Assembly: GCA_034696485.1 (NCBI GenBank)
Contig: JAQIWT010000241.1
Location: 1-26,269, forward strand
DNA: 26,269 nt
Direction: 5' to 3'
Source: Isohypsibius dastychi
Lineage: Eukaryota; Tardigrada; Eutardigrada; Parachela; Isohypsibiidae
Within the stretch, counting starts at the first letter, position 1. Each line of letters opens with the position of its first letter. Shown in pieces: positions 9,953 to 19,400 of this stretch. The notes beneath the pieces are model-generated. The model saw only the letters and a list, made by a program, of their open reading frames with translations, searched no databases and had not been told where the DNA came from. Position numbers and translations under genes: made by a program.

Positions 9953-10905
9953 ATGTCTTCTTCTTACTTTGACATTATGCCGATAGAGATATTGAATGTA
10001 ATATTCTCATTTCTCACTTTCCAGGACCGCAGCAGTTGCAGCAGGTGCTTACAGCAAGCTCATTGAAATCAGCTTACTTTCGGCTAATTTATGTTGTTGT
10101 TGTTTTCAGAACTTGCAAATCATGGTTGAAATTTCTGTTGGAATCTCCACTATCAAGTGACATCATTTTTGATCTGGACCAACTGACGCAGATGTCTATT
10201 TCCAAAAAGGAAACGTTTAATCAACAACCGGAAGTTCGATTTGCAAAAGCAGACAAATGTTCTTCAAATCTCTCCACGCTGTCCCATATCAGCACGTTAT
10301 CATACTTCCGTACCATCAAGTTTCAGAAATCTGAGTATCCAGTTGGAGAACGTCATAAATGCACCGGATGTTGCGAGCACTGGTTTGATGTTCTATTTTA
10401 TCAGCTAGCCGCCAAGCGTGATTCTCCTGCGATCGTGTTTTCGGAAATTGATATTGATTTTTACGGACTACTTGAATTCATTCGTTACCGGTCCCTGGCT
10501 ACGGCGATTCGCCTGTATCGATGTCGCTTGATCTTACGTGACTCCACTGAAATCCGGATTGTTTTCGTGGATGTTTCGCTCATATGTAAGCCTGCAAATT
10601 CAAAGACTGCCCATACTTCCGGTTCCAATTTCCCGTTTGAAGCGTTAGCCGAGTCCAAGTCATTCCTCCACCGCACATCGGATATTACTCCAATTACACT
10701 CACACTTGACATTCTTTGTGAGCTACCAAAGAAATTCGTAGTTACCTTAGAAAAGTACGTTATTTTCTATAAATTGAGTAATGTATCATATTCTTCATTA
10801 TTTCTTGTTTTCAGGATTTATCCAAACCCGAGGAAGGCTGCTAAACACAATTGTTTAGTAGCTTGGCTGACCATACTCAAACGTAACGGCGTTTCAGCGG
10901 CATGA
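9953..10905 (+). CDS. F-box protein (3 exons, 275 aa)
   Basis: Second predicted SCF ligase adaptor in the window. Exons: 9953-10044, 10110-10754, 10815-10905; total 828 bases, in phase. Introns use gtgctt...ttttcag and gtacgt...ttttcag. The F-box spans residues about 5-45: IMPIEILNVIFSFLTFQDRS followed by TCKSWLKFLLESP, split by the first intron at the same point of the fold as in the F-box gene at 1993-2864. The C-terminal ~230 residues include a Cys-rich bit (CTGCCEHW) and are otherwise unrecognised. The two F-box proteins do not look closely similar after the F-box. The single-ORF reading starting at 10036 misses the F-box because it runs through the first intron. The gene converges with the H3-like gene. 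Confidence 0.78.
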
Positions 10906-11299
10906 GTTCTGTATTATTTTGCCGAACTTGCTTCTTTCTTTCACGATCTCTTTTGTCTGATCCCTTTTAACCGATTTTTTTGCGCAGGTTTTCTAAGTTT
11001 TGCCTGGTAAAATTTGACGGCTTTATTTTTCCTTTTTTTGGGTCTTTCTTCAAGAACATATTAATCGCTTTAAAAACAATAAAAATCCTGAGTTCAGCGA
11101 TACTCAGTTGGCTTCCGGCGGAAATGCATTCTGTATTGTCCTTGTCAGATGGGACGCCGTTTCCCGGGTGATACGGTGCGAACAATCAATAAAAGTAGTT
11201 AATCTTTATTCAGTTTTCGTACAGAATATCTTGGGTAAATTGGAGGAATGTTAATAAAAAACAACGGGATTTCCGGATGAAGTTGACAAGATCTACGAT
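10906..11299. other. Convergent 3' flanks of F-box and H3-like genes
   Basis: No coding region. Both strands carry poly(A) signals: plus-strand aataaa at about 11187-11192 for the F-box gene and minus-strand AATAAA (plus tttatt 11205-11210) for the H3-like gene, only about a dozen bases apart. That is a tight tail-to-tail arrangement. The ORFs in this stretch are T-rich noise. Confidence 0.5.
11205..11210 (-). terminator. Polyadenylation signal of the H3-like gene
   Basis: AATAAA on the minus strand, 90 bases after the stop codon. A poly(A) signal instead of a histone stem-loop suggests a replication-independent, polyadenylated histone variant mRNA. I saw no obvious histone 3' stem-loop between 11210 and 11300. 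Confidence 0.55.
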
Positions 11300-11919
11300 T
11301 CAGAATTTACGGGTGTCTCCACGAATTCGACGAGCAAGTTGCATATCTCTTGGCATGATAGTGACCCGTTCAGCATGGACAGCCAAGAAGTAGGAGTCTG
11401 CGAACAATCCAACCAAATAATCCTCCGTCGCTGTCTACGAACATAAATCACCAGATTCAGCATACATAAATTGTTACTAACACAGAATTGAAGTAGCAAT
11501 TTTTCTCATTACCTGCAATGCCAAAAGCGAATCCGGCTGGTAGCGCAGTCCAGGTTTCATTTCGGAAGCTATTTCGCGAACCAATCGCTGAAATGGCAGC
11601 TTTTTGATGAGAAGTTCGCCGGATGCCTGGTAACGTCGAATCTCTCGAATAGCTACAGCTCCTGGTGCATATTTGCGTGGAAAAATCCGACTTCCCGCTA
11701 TAAATAAAACAACTTTCTAATTGCCCAAACTCAAAATCAAGGATATCGTTGGGAATTGAACTGAAGTATCTTACCTGGAAGCATCGGGTGACATTTTTGA
11801 ACCGGTTGAGCACAAGATGCCTTTCCTTGTCTTCGGTGAGGTTTGGTATCTTTCAGTGTTCCGTACTTAGCTCCGGTCGTTTCTTTTCGGACTGGGGAAA
11901 CCTGTTTTGTACGAGCCAT
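11300..11919 (-). CDS. Divergent histone H3 variant (3 exons, 154 aa)
   Basis: Histone-fold protein of the H3 family, expected in nucleosomes. Exons: 11775-11919, 11513-11697, 11300-11434; 465 bases, in phase. The core is clear: [54 protein letters not shown]. The N-terminus starts MARTKQ, so the K4 region is kept. The rest of the tail ([14 protein letters not shown] and on) is unlike H3, lacks ARKS at K9 and K27, and is about 16 residues longer. Loop 1 has the H3 length, without the two-residue insertion of human CENP-A, but SLLALQ and SYFLAVHA drift towards CENP-A-like residues. It ends RGDTRKF. Two introns and a poly(A) signal point to a variant, not a replication-coupled copy. Possible roles are a germline H3 variant or a recently diverged paralogue. 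Confidence 0.88.
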
Positions 11920-12245
11920 ATCCGGAATCTTTTCCCGTGGAAATCGAAAACAACGCAGTAATTGTCTGAATCAACCCGCCTGCGCGAGTCCGATTTTGTA
12001 CGATTTAGCGAGCGATCACCAATCAAATTGATTTATCACTTTAAGGCGGTATTATGATTTATCATGTTTTGCGGATTATGACATGGAACACAAGCTTTAG
12101 AATATTGTTTTAGAAGCAGGAGAATAAGACGAGCATGGAAAAAAAGTGATCAAATATACGTCACTTCATGGAAGCATTCTTATGTCAGTAACAATCAAAT
12201 CTGGATTTCAATCGCTTCGCCAGTCTCTGCATGATTAGTAGTAAA
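11920..12245. other. Spacer between H3-like and RPA-nuclease genes
   Basis: These 326 bases hold no gene. They would carry the H3-like promoter (both neighbours are on the minus strand) and the 3' end of the RPA-nuclease gene. A short atgatttatcat palindrome lies at 12054-12065. If the shared nuclease exon is not spliced at 12389, the coding sequence extends into this stretch, to 12185. Confidence 0.4.
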
Positions 12246-15016
12246 TCAGTCGGAAAAAGGTCGCAGACGCTTTCCGTCGATAACCATGTGTTCTCGCTGA
12301 TCATAATTCTCAAAATTTGCCTGTATAAGAAAATCACATCATATTGAGTGCGATAATTTATGAACGGAACTAAAAAACATCTCCTAACCGTCAAGCTTTT
12401 CTGTATGTCTCGATGAACAGACATCAGGAAGTAAAGCAACTTGTAGACATTGATGAATTCTTTCAAGATTACACTCTGTTGAGAACACATCTCTCGGGCT
12501 TTATGAAGCGAATCATCTTTTCGTTCTTTGCTCCATTTGTCGAATTTCCGGCATGACGTGTCAACCAGCAAATACCGCTCAGAATATCCGCTATTACGCA
12601 TGCGGACCTAACGAAATAACTTTTGAAATTTATTGTATCATATCTCAAGGCATTTCGTTACCAGTTGAGATTCCAAGCGATTGTTTTTGATTGAACTTTC
12701 CAAATCGTAGATAGTCTTTCTTTCATACACATAGTCGAACGCAAACTTAATGCCTGGATCAGTAATATTTTATTTCAGTTATATTGATTCATAGCAAAAT
12801 TCTCACTTGAGTCGGACAAAACCCATACATAGTCGCCCACAATCAACCGGTGCTTTTCAAACAGAATACAGTTTTTAAGCAGAAACGCGGATGCAGTATT
12901 GCTAAAAAACGTGCTGCAAAAAATACAAGATGAACGGCTAATGCGGAAACAGAAATCGATGAGTTACTTTGTGCTCGAAAACTCGCGATCATCAATGAAT
13001 AAAAAGAGATCTAGATTAGTCCTTAAAAGAAAATAGAATCAGTAATACGAGTCGAAATAACCCAATATCGTCTACTGTTTGAGCTTCTTCTTCGACGACT
13101 CCAATGCGCTTTTCCACGAACCACGGCGTTTAGCAGGAGTAGTATTCTTGGCCAACTAAGAAGGAAAATCCGTAAATTAGAATCATTGCAAAGGTACAAG
13201 TCATGACAGTTATACCTCTTCTGCATCCAATACCGGGGACATATCAACTACACCGATATTCATGTAGACCTTATCTTTGTACTCGTTTCGTTTGACTTTT
13301 CCCTTGAAAGTGAAGACCGTATCCATCAACGGAGCGAACAGACGTCCAAGAGTCATATCTCCCCCTTCATCACACTTATAATCCGACAGAGTATCTCCAA
13401 GACCCAGCCCGGTCAATCCAGCCCGCAATCCATCCTCCCAGATAGTGACGTTTTGATCAGTTCCATCCTGAATGACCGAAGCTTGAAGCTTGAATTTCAG
13501 CAATGATCGTTTTGGAAATGTAGACTCCGGATACTTCTTGCCACAGACACAGAACATTGCACCTTTCATGTTATCCGTCAGACTTTTGGAACAGGATACA
13601 TCCTTGCAGGCGTAGTAGGCAGAAGTCCCGATGTTGATGAACTGGTCCACCTTGGCCACAAAGGAGATATTCAAACCATCTTTGCCCAATTCGCTCTCCA
13701 TCTCCGGAATCTCATCCAATTCGATTTCGGTGTAAATGGGCTTGGATATTTCGACAACCAACTCCGTCGGCGGCAAACTTTCTTTGGTCAGCAAGGCAAG
13801 GATAGATGGCATTCCATATGGCTTGTCCCACAAGAAATGGGAGCTGATTGAGATCTCTCCGTTGTATATGGCGATTGATCCGTGAAAGAGTGCGAAAATC
13901 TTTGACGTAGTTCCGGTTAAAGATGCTTGCTCGCCAAATAAGGACACACGCGTGCTTCCGGTTTCATCAGCAATAGTTGCGGCTTTGACCTGAGGAACGA
14001 ATGGAGTTAATCACGTCCGACTAAGAATTTATACAGAAATTATGTGCTAGTGCAGATATCTCAGTTAGTTATAAAATATACGTGTTACATACTACTGGAA
14101 TAAAGATTTATTTAAACGCGATCAACAAAGAATTGATACGAAATTGATGTTCTACATTAATTCGCAAAGTTTAAACTTTACCAGCCTCTAAAATCAATAT
14201 ACGAATTACATACAACTACCAGAAAATTATTTAAGCGCAATCATCAAACTGATGTATTAGAGTTTTTCAAAAATTTCTTTCAGAATTCTGTACTTTGAAA
14301 CAATCACCAAATTGACAGAATTGATCGGTACTTACTTTACTTGGATGACCTTTGATGTAAATATCACGGGGCTCATTCGCAATTGATTGAACAGTGCCGA
14401 AAGTGTTCGGATACATCCCGGATCGACGACTCTTTTCCGTGATGTCCTTGACCGGTGTCCAGCTGGGTTCACCGACGAAGAGATGTTCGACTTCCGGGAA
14501 GGATAAAACCTGGCGGGCGGATGTTTCTTTCAGCATAGATAAATGGCAACCTTTCAACGAAGTGTCGATTTTGAAGTGCGTCAGAATATATGCCGATCCG
14601 GAAGTGAGTGTTTTGAAGAACTCGTTGAACTTTTGACTGCCGACAATGGTGATAACTCCACTTTCATCTTGCAGAACTGCCTCGTTTCCGGTCCCAGCTC
14701 TAGAAGACGGTCCAAATAGGGAAACAGCCAACACTCTGAAAAATCCGATGATCGATGGAGCTTGTCTCTTCATCGCGCGTAATTCCAAAACAGATTTCCG
14801 AGAATCTCCAGCTTCAATTTTGTCCTGCAAATGTACAACGTTAAAGTTAGACGAAAATATATGTATGACGGTGTATCTCAATAAATAGGATTAAATGCCG
14901 AGAAATATCGTGCCTAACAATATATCGAAAAGGCATACCTGGAGAAAGTCTTGGATAATTTGGTGCGAAGACGTTTTGGACGAGCCATCTGAAGTTGAAA
15001 CTCCTTCCTCAGACAT
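12246..15016 (-). CDS. RPA1-like ssDNA-binding protein fused to an ERCC4/MUS81-type nuclease (9 exons, 655 aa)
   Basis: Exons: 14939-15016, 14336-14824, 13216-13989, 13076-13155, 12968-13021, 12807-12913, 12662-12753, 12389-12607, 12246-12320; sum 1,968, all in phase. Residues ~27-450 read as RPA70-like OB folds with a zinc motif YYACKDVSC...FCVCG (C317, C322, C336, C338) in the C-terminal DNA-binding domain. A basic KRRGSWKSALESSKKK linker follows. Residues ~479-570 match an ERCC4 nuclease: LFLFIDDREFSS, RLIVGDYVWV, YERKTIYDLESSI (ERKx3D catalytic motif), then RYLLVDTSC. The joining intron (54 bases, gtagac to tcttttaag) uses a donor inside CAG-TAG. If it is unspliced, an RPA-only protein of 474 aa ends at 13072. 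The nuclease exons have no ATG of their own before the first catalytic motif, which favours the fusion. Reading through 12389 instead gives 698 aa ending at 12185. The gene is divergent from the Helitron transposase. Confidence 0.82.
14076..14253. repeat. Degenerate ~60-bp direct duplication inside an RPA-nuclease intron
   Basis: Within the 346-base intron 13990-14335, far longer than the others here, the segment starting atatacgtgttacatacta (14076) recurs 121 bases later as atatacgaattacataca (14197). Both continue through related ttatttaa-c-cgc/cgatca words. Identity is roughly 70% by eye. It explains part of the unusual intron length. Confidence 0.6.
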
Positions 15017-15470
15017 GATTGTCAAGCAAGTAAAAGGTCACAAAAGAGGAAAAAGGTGAATGCTTCGACTTCAATCCAAAAATGAAATGTCAGCTGCAGA
15101 GAAGAGCCGTTCACGAAGCCTTTTGTACTGGCGATATATGACCAAGATCGGTACCTAGATTTAGCTCGTACAATGATGATCGGTAGCAAGAGATTGACCT
15201 GATGCCTGGATCGGCTGGAGTTTTAAATCACCGAAGATTTGTGGTGGAAAGTGAAAATAGAACGGGATTTTCCGTTGTAAAAGGGGGTGCATGAACCCTG
15301 GTTGTGCAATGTTTGCGGTTTTGGTTGTGAGGCGTGTAGTCTAGGTATCAATACTTGACTGAAGTAATTGTATTTTGAGGGGGGGGGGGGGGGAATAAAG
15401 TCGTACGCCAGTGAGCCAACTTTGTTATGGTTCTTGCTGTTATGTTTATCGTGCTTTTTCGAAGATCAAA
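15017..15470. promoter_or_regulatory. Divergent promoter region with a G15 tract
   Basis: This 454-base spacer separates the minus-strand RPA-nuclease gene from the plus-strand gene at 15471. The G15 run at 15379-15393 lies 78 bases before that start codon. No classical TATA box is evident. An open frame reaches upstream of 15471 to 15411 but lacks an ATG. Regulatory function is inferred from orientation. Confidence 0.45.
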
Positions 15471-16101
15471 ATGACTTTTGAGTTGATGTTCGGTGATATT
15501 ATGCCCATGTTGGAGGGAGAGGAATATGCGTTTGAACCACACCCAGAGCATTCATGGAGCGGACTGATGCCGTTTAATAGACTCCTGGGATCTCGAATTG
15601 TTTGCGTTACTGGTTCGCAACCATTCGTCGGGAATTTTGTGGATGTTCTTGATCATAACTTTTTCGAGCGTTTGCGTATCATCCGGTTTTCTGTTCGGGA
15701 AATGGAGCTGAAAGAAGTTAGCGTTAATTTGCGATGCTTGCTCGAGTACCTGAAGTACGATCTCGCTCGATTGACGAACCTTGAATTACGCCGTGTGCAT
15801 TTATATTTCGAAATCCTGGGTGGAGTCGGGGAGAAAGTTCTGATTGAAACTCCGGTTGATGTGCTGTCTGTACATCGAGAAGATCGTATCGCTGCATTGG
15901 ATATTATTCAGGAATTTCCGGAAGATTCGATGACAATATCACGAAGTGCTGGGATGTCTTACGATCGAGCGAAAGAATTGATTAAACATGCAATGGTCTA
16001 CGATGAAAATGCGGTGCTGATTCTATCGCAGTAAGTAAAGCTAAACACATATGCCATTCATTTATAGAAAGGTAAATCATCTAGGATACTACCGGCACTG
16101 A
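15471..16101 (+). CDS. Unrecognised two-exon protein (197 aa) between RPA-nuclease and Helitron transposase
   Basis: Exons 15471-16030 and 16068-16101 are joined over a 37-base intron with a perfect gtaagt donor and ttatag acceptor; 594 bases in phase, ending GYYRH and a stop. I recognise no family. The N-terminus is acidic (MTFELMFGDIMPMLEGEEY). The middle is rich in Leu and Arg with regular spacing (LLEYLKYDLARLTNLELRRV), suggesting alpha-helical or leucine-rich structure. No transmembrane segment, signal peptide or zinc motif is seen. Its position just before the transposase, in the same orientation and with the same G-tract arrangement upstream, hints that it belongs to the mobile element, but the sequence does not prove this. 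Confidence 0.6.
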
Positions 16102-16492
16102 TATCGCCACGAATTCCGGAAAAAGAGTTCTGATACGTCGTGTGAAGTTTATGAAGATTTTTCGTCATTTGTTTGATTAACTATTTTCGAGAAAAACGCC
16201 TTCTTGTGCTGTTTTGTTAATAACCAAGTCGTTCTAGAATTATCTCCGGAAGATATCGCTTATATGTGGTTTGACCGTGGATCATCTGTTTAAATGACGT
16301 CATGATATTGGTGAAAATGTGTCTTATGTGAACATGTGGATAAAAAGCGATAATAATTTGGCAGTATCTTCCAGAAGAGTTTTAAATTAAAATAGAAGGA
16401 GGAATTGGTGGGGGGGGGGGGGAGTGTTGGACGGAGTTCGTGCCAAATACACAACAGCTTTTTGGGGGTGGAGAGAATTGTTTTAGTTTTGC
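16102..16492. promoter_or_regulatory. Spacer before the Helitron transposase, with a G13 tract
   Basis: These 391 bases contain a G13 run (16410-16422) about 70 bases before the first transposase ATG, mirroring the layout before the gene at 15471. No gene is seen. Near its left edge, 16080-16092 reads tctaggatactac after an A, which faintly recalls Helitron 5' termini (A/TC insertion, TCTAxACTA-like). This is only a candidate. Confidence 0.4.
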
Positions 16493-19400
16493 ATGGGACG
16501 TAGTGAAGCGATGGATCCAGATCGGATTTTGACTGATACTTGTAATATCATCAGAGATATTTATGATTATTCGAGAGAGGACGATGGCGAATCTAACCAT
16601 GACGTTAATGCAGTTCTGGAATTATGTCGTTATCTGGAAGAACTGACTGGAGTTGGAACCAGCAATCATCTAGGAGAAGTGAACGAGTGCATTGAAGAAG
16701 CAGTGGCGACCGTTCGAGAAATGTTTGATTTCACAGGTGAGAATGTCGAAAAACTTGAAAACAATCATTTAAGTGCGTTTCTTCTAGGTGATGAAATTGG
16801 GTTGACCGATGCTGAGAAGTTATGCAATTTACTCATTGATGTTTTCCCTCGCAGGAACGTTGGTATAATGTTCTCACACCAAAGTAAATTATAGTTACCA
16901 ACTGTCATTATTTTCCAGATCCGACGGTTTTTTATAAAGCTGCAAAAACTTATTTAGTGGACCCAGAATATTTCGAGGAGGGGGCGGTCAGGACAGGGGC
17001 TTACAGATTCCTTAACACAATCATGGAATTGGAAAATGTCATTTGTTCGAGTTGTACGAAGATGGGCACATCTAAGGCTATCCCGTTGAGAGACGTTTCG
17101 AAAAAGCGTCATCTCATTAATGGTAGATAATTGATCAGACAGCATTTCATTGAAAAAATTTTATGAATTTTCTTGCAGGAATTTGTGAAGAAATCTTTGG
17201 ACCGGAAGTTTACAATCAAGAGGTTTCAGCGATACGCATTTGTGCATTCTGCTGGAAGAGTATCGAAAAGGGACAGATGCCGTCAACAGCAGTGGCTAAT
17301 CGTATGGCATGTGCTGACGTTCCAATTGAACTACTAATGCTGAATCCATTTGAGAGATTATTGATTGCTGCAAATCGATCCTGCCAGACAATTGTCCAGT
17401 TGCCAAGGGGCGGCCAGTTTGGAAGCAAAGGATTATGTATTCAATTCCCCCATGATCTGAATCATTTTGTACGCTCTTTACCGGACAATCAGGTGCTAGT
17501 GTATCAAGACTCAGAGTTCGTGCGCAAAGGACTTCCGGTTCGAGTCAAAATGGTGGTTGCTGCATTAGAGAAATTGAGCTGGACTAATCATTTATATGCT
17601 GGAATCAAAATCGATCACGGACGTTTCGATTATCTATTTCCGGATGCAGATGAAGAAGCTGCAGCGCAGATCATCCCACTGGAATATATCTCTTTTATGC
17701 CGACCGACCCCTTGCCGCCTGCCGGTAAAGTAAGCAATCAGTCAGCGGAGAATTTGCGGATAAGTGGACGACCTTTGTCTACATCGACAACACCATATTG
17801 GGAAGCCGGAGCCCATGTGAGTTTGTTTCCTGACGGAAAAAATGATATTACTGAGGATCGGGAAGTTAAGTTGACGTTTCCAAACTACCTCAAGACGAGA
17901 TTGTTGCAAAAGGATTCTCGTTTTCGAGATAATATGCCGTGGCTTTTCCAAATGGCGAACTACTCGTCAACGCGGATGCTGCAGTCTCAGTCCGGTATAT
18001 ATACTCGATTCCATAAAAATGCGCCGACCAAGGAAGAATATGTTAAAGAGTCGATGAACGTTGCATCGACGAAGAACTTCATGCATGTGCAGCATGTGAG
18101 TGCAGAGCGTTGAAACGGGTTTGCCAGTCTTATAATTGATATTAATCGTAGGTTCGCGGCACCTTGCCATATTGGACAAAAATCCTGAATGAGGTTCTAG
18201 CGAGGTGTGCGATGTGGGGGCAACCAACGTTTTTCGTCACATTCTCTGCAAATGACCTTGGATGGCCCGACGTTTATCATATGATTTTGGAAAGTGATGA
18301 TCGCGATTTGGTCGCTAGCCTAGGTATTGAAGAGAGAGAGGAATTTCTGCGACGAAATCCGGTCCTGGTTATGAAACATATTGACAAGCGTTTCCGAGCA
18401 CTGCTCAAGTTCATCACCGACGATAAAATCAATGTAATCGGACGAGTTATTCACCATTTTATTCGTGCGGAGTTTCAAATGCGTGGTAGTGTGCACTATC
18501 ATTGCATTTTCTGGATAGAGAATGCACCGAATCCGGAAGATCCGAAAGACCATGATCGTGTTATTTCGTTCATCGATAAGTGAGTTTTTGATATTGAAAC
18601 GATTTCGTATTGTAACAAAAACTTATAGGTACATTACGGTCGAAATACCGAACGAAGATGAGGATCCTACTCTAAATAATCTTGTGGTGTGTCTACAAAA
18701 ACATTTTTGTTCGAAATGTTGCCGTGCAAAAGGCAGAAAGAAATGCCGATTTGGGGCGCCGTTTTTGGTTACGGAAAAGACCAGATATTTGGATATGCGA
18801 TCGAAAAAAAGTCATCGTCATTTTTATGTGCTAGCGAGAAGACCAGGAGAGGAGCTGATCAACCCATATAATGAAGTGCTGCTGGCGTTATGGGGAGCGA
18901 ACATGGACATTCAAATGGTGATTTGAATGTAAGATTATGCTTTTTTATAATATTAAGAAATGTTCATTATACAGATTCGTGGTTCTGTCGGCCTGGCAAT
19001 GTATCTCTTCGTATATATCACAAAGAGTGAACCGATCGATCGCGAAAGATTACGGACGGATATAGAAACGGCGTTATCAAAAAGCTGCAACAAAGCTGCG
19101 CGGCGAATATTTTTCCAAACCGGATTGAGTTTTCTGCGGAACCGAACTTTATCGGCACAAGAGGCAGCGCTGCAAGGACTGGTAATTCCGTACGTTTATT
19201 CAACAGGAACGGTGGTTTATGTTGACACCAACCGCGAAGGATCCAGGATGCATTTTTATCGGACAGCGCAGGAGATAGATGCTTTGGAAGATGGGTCCAC
19301 GGATACTGTTGTGCATTCAAAATGGGAAAAGTACCGCGCGCGACCTGCGTTGTTGGAGTACGAGTGCATGGCAGGATTCTTCAGTCGTTTCGAAATTCTG

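Noticed and set aside
10036-10905. Single-exon 289-codon gene
   Set aside because: It reads through two clear introns; the spliced model restores an F-box at the N-terminus.
12185-12601. Separate 138-codon gene starting at the ATG at 12601
   Set aside because: Upstream exons join in phase and give the ERCC4 nuclease motifs; the ATG is internal to that domain.
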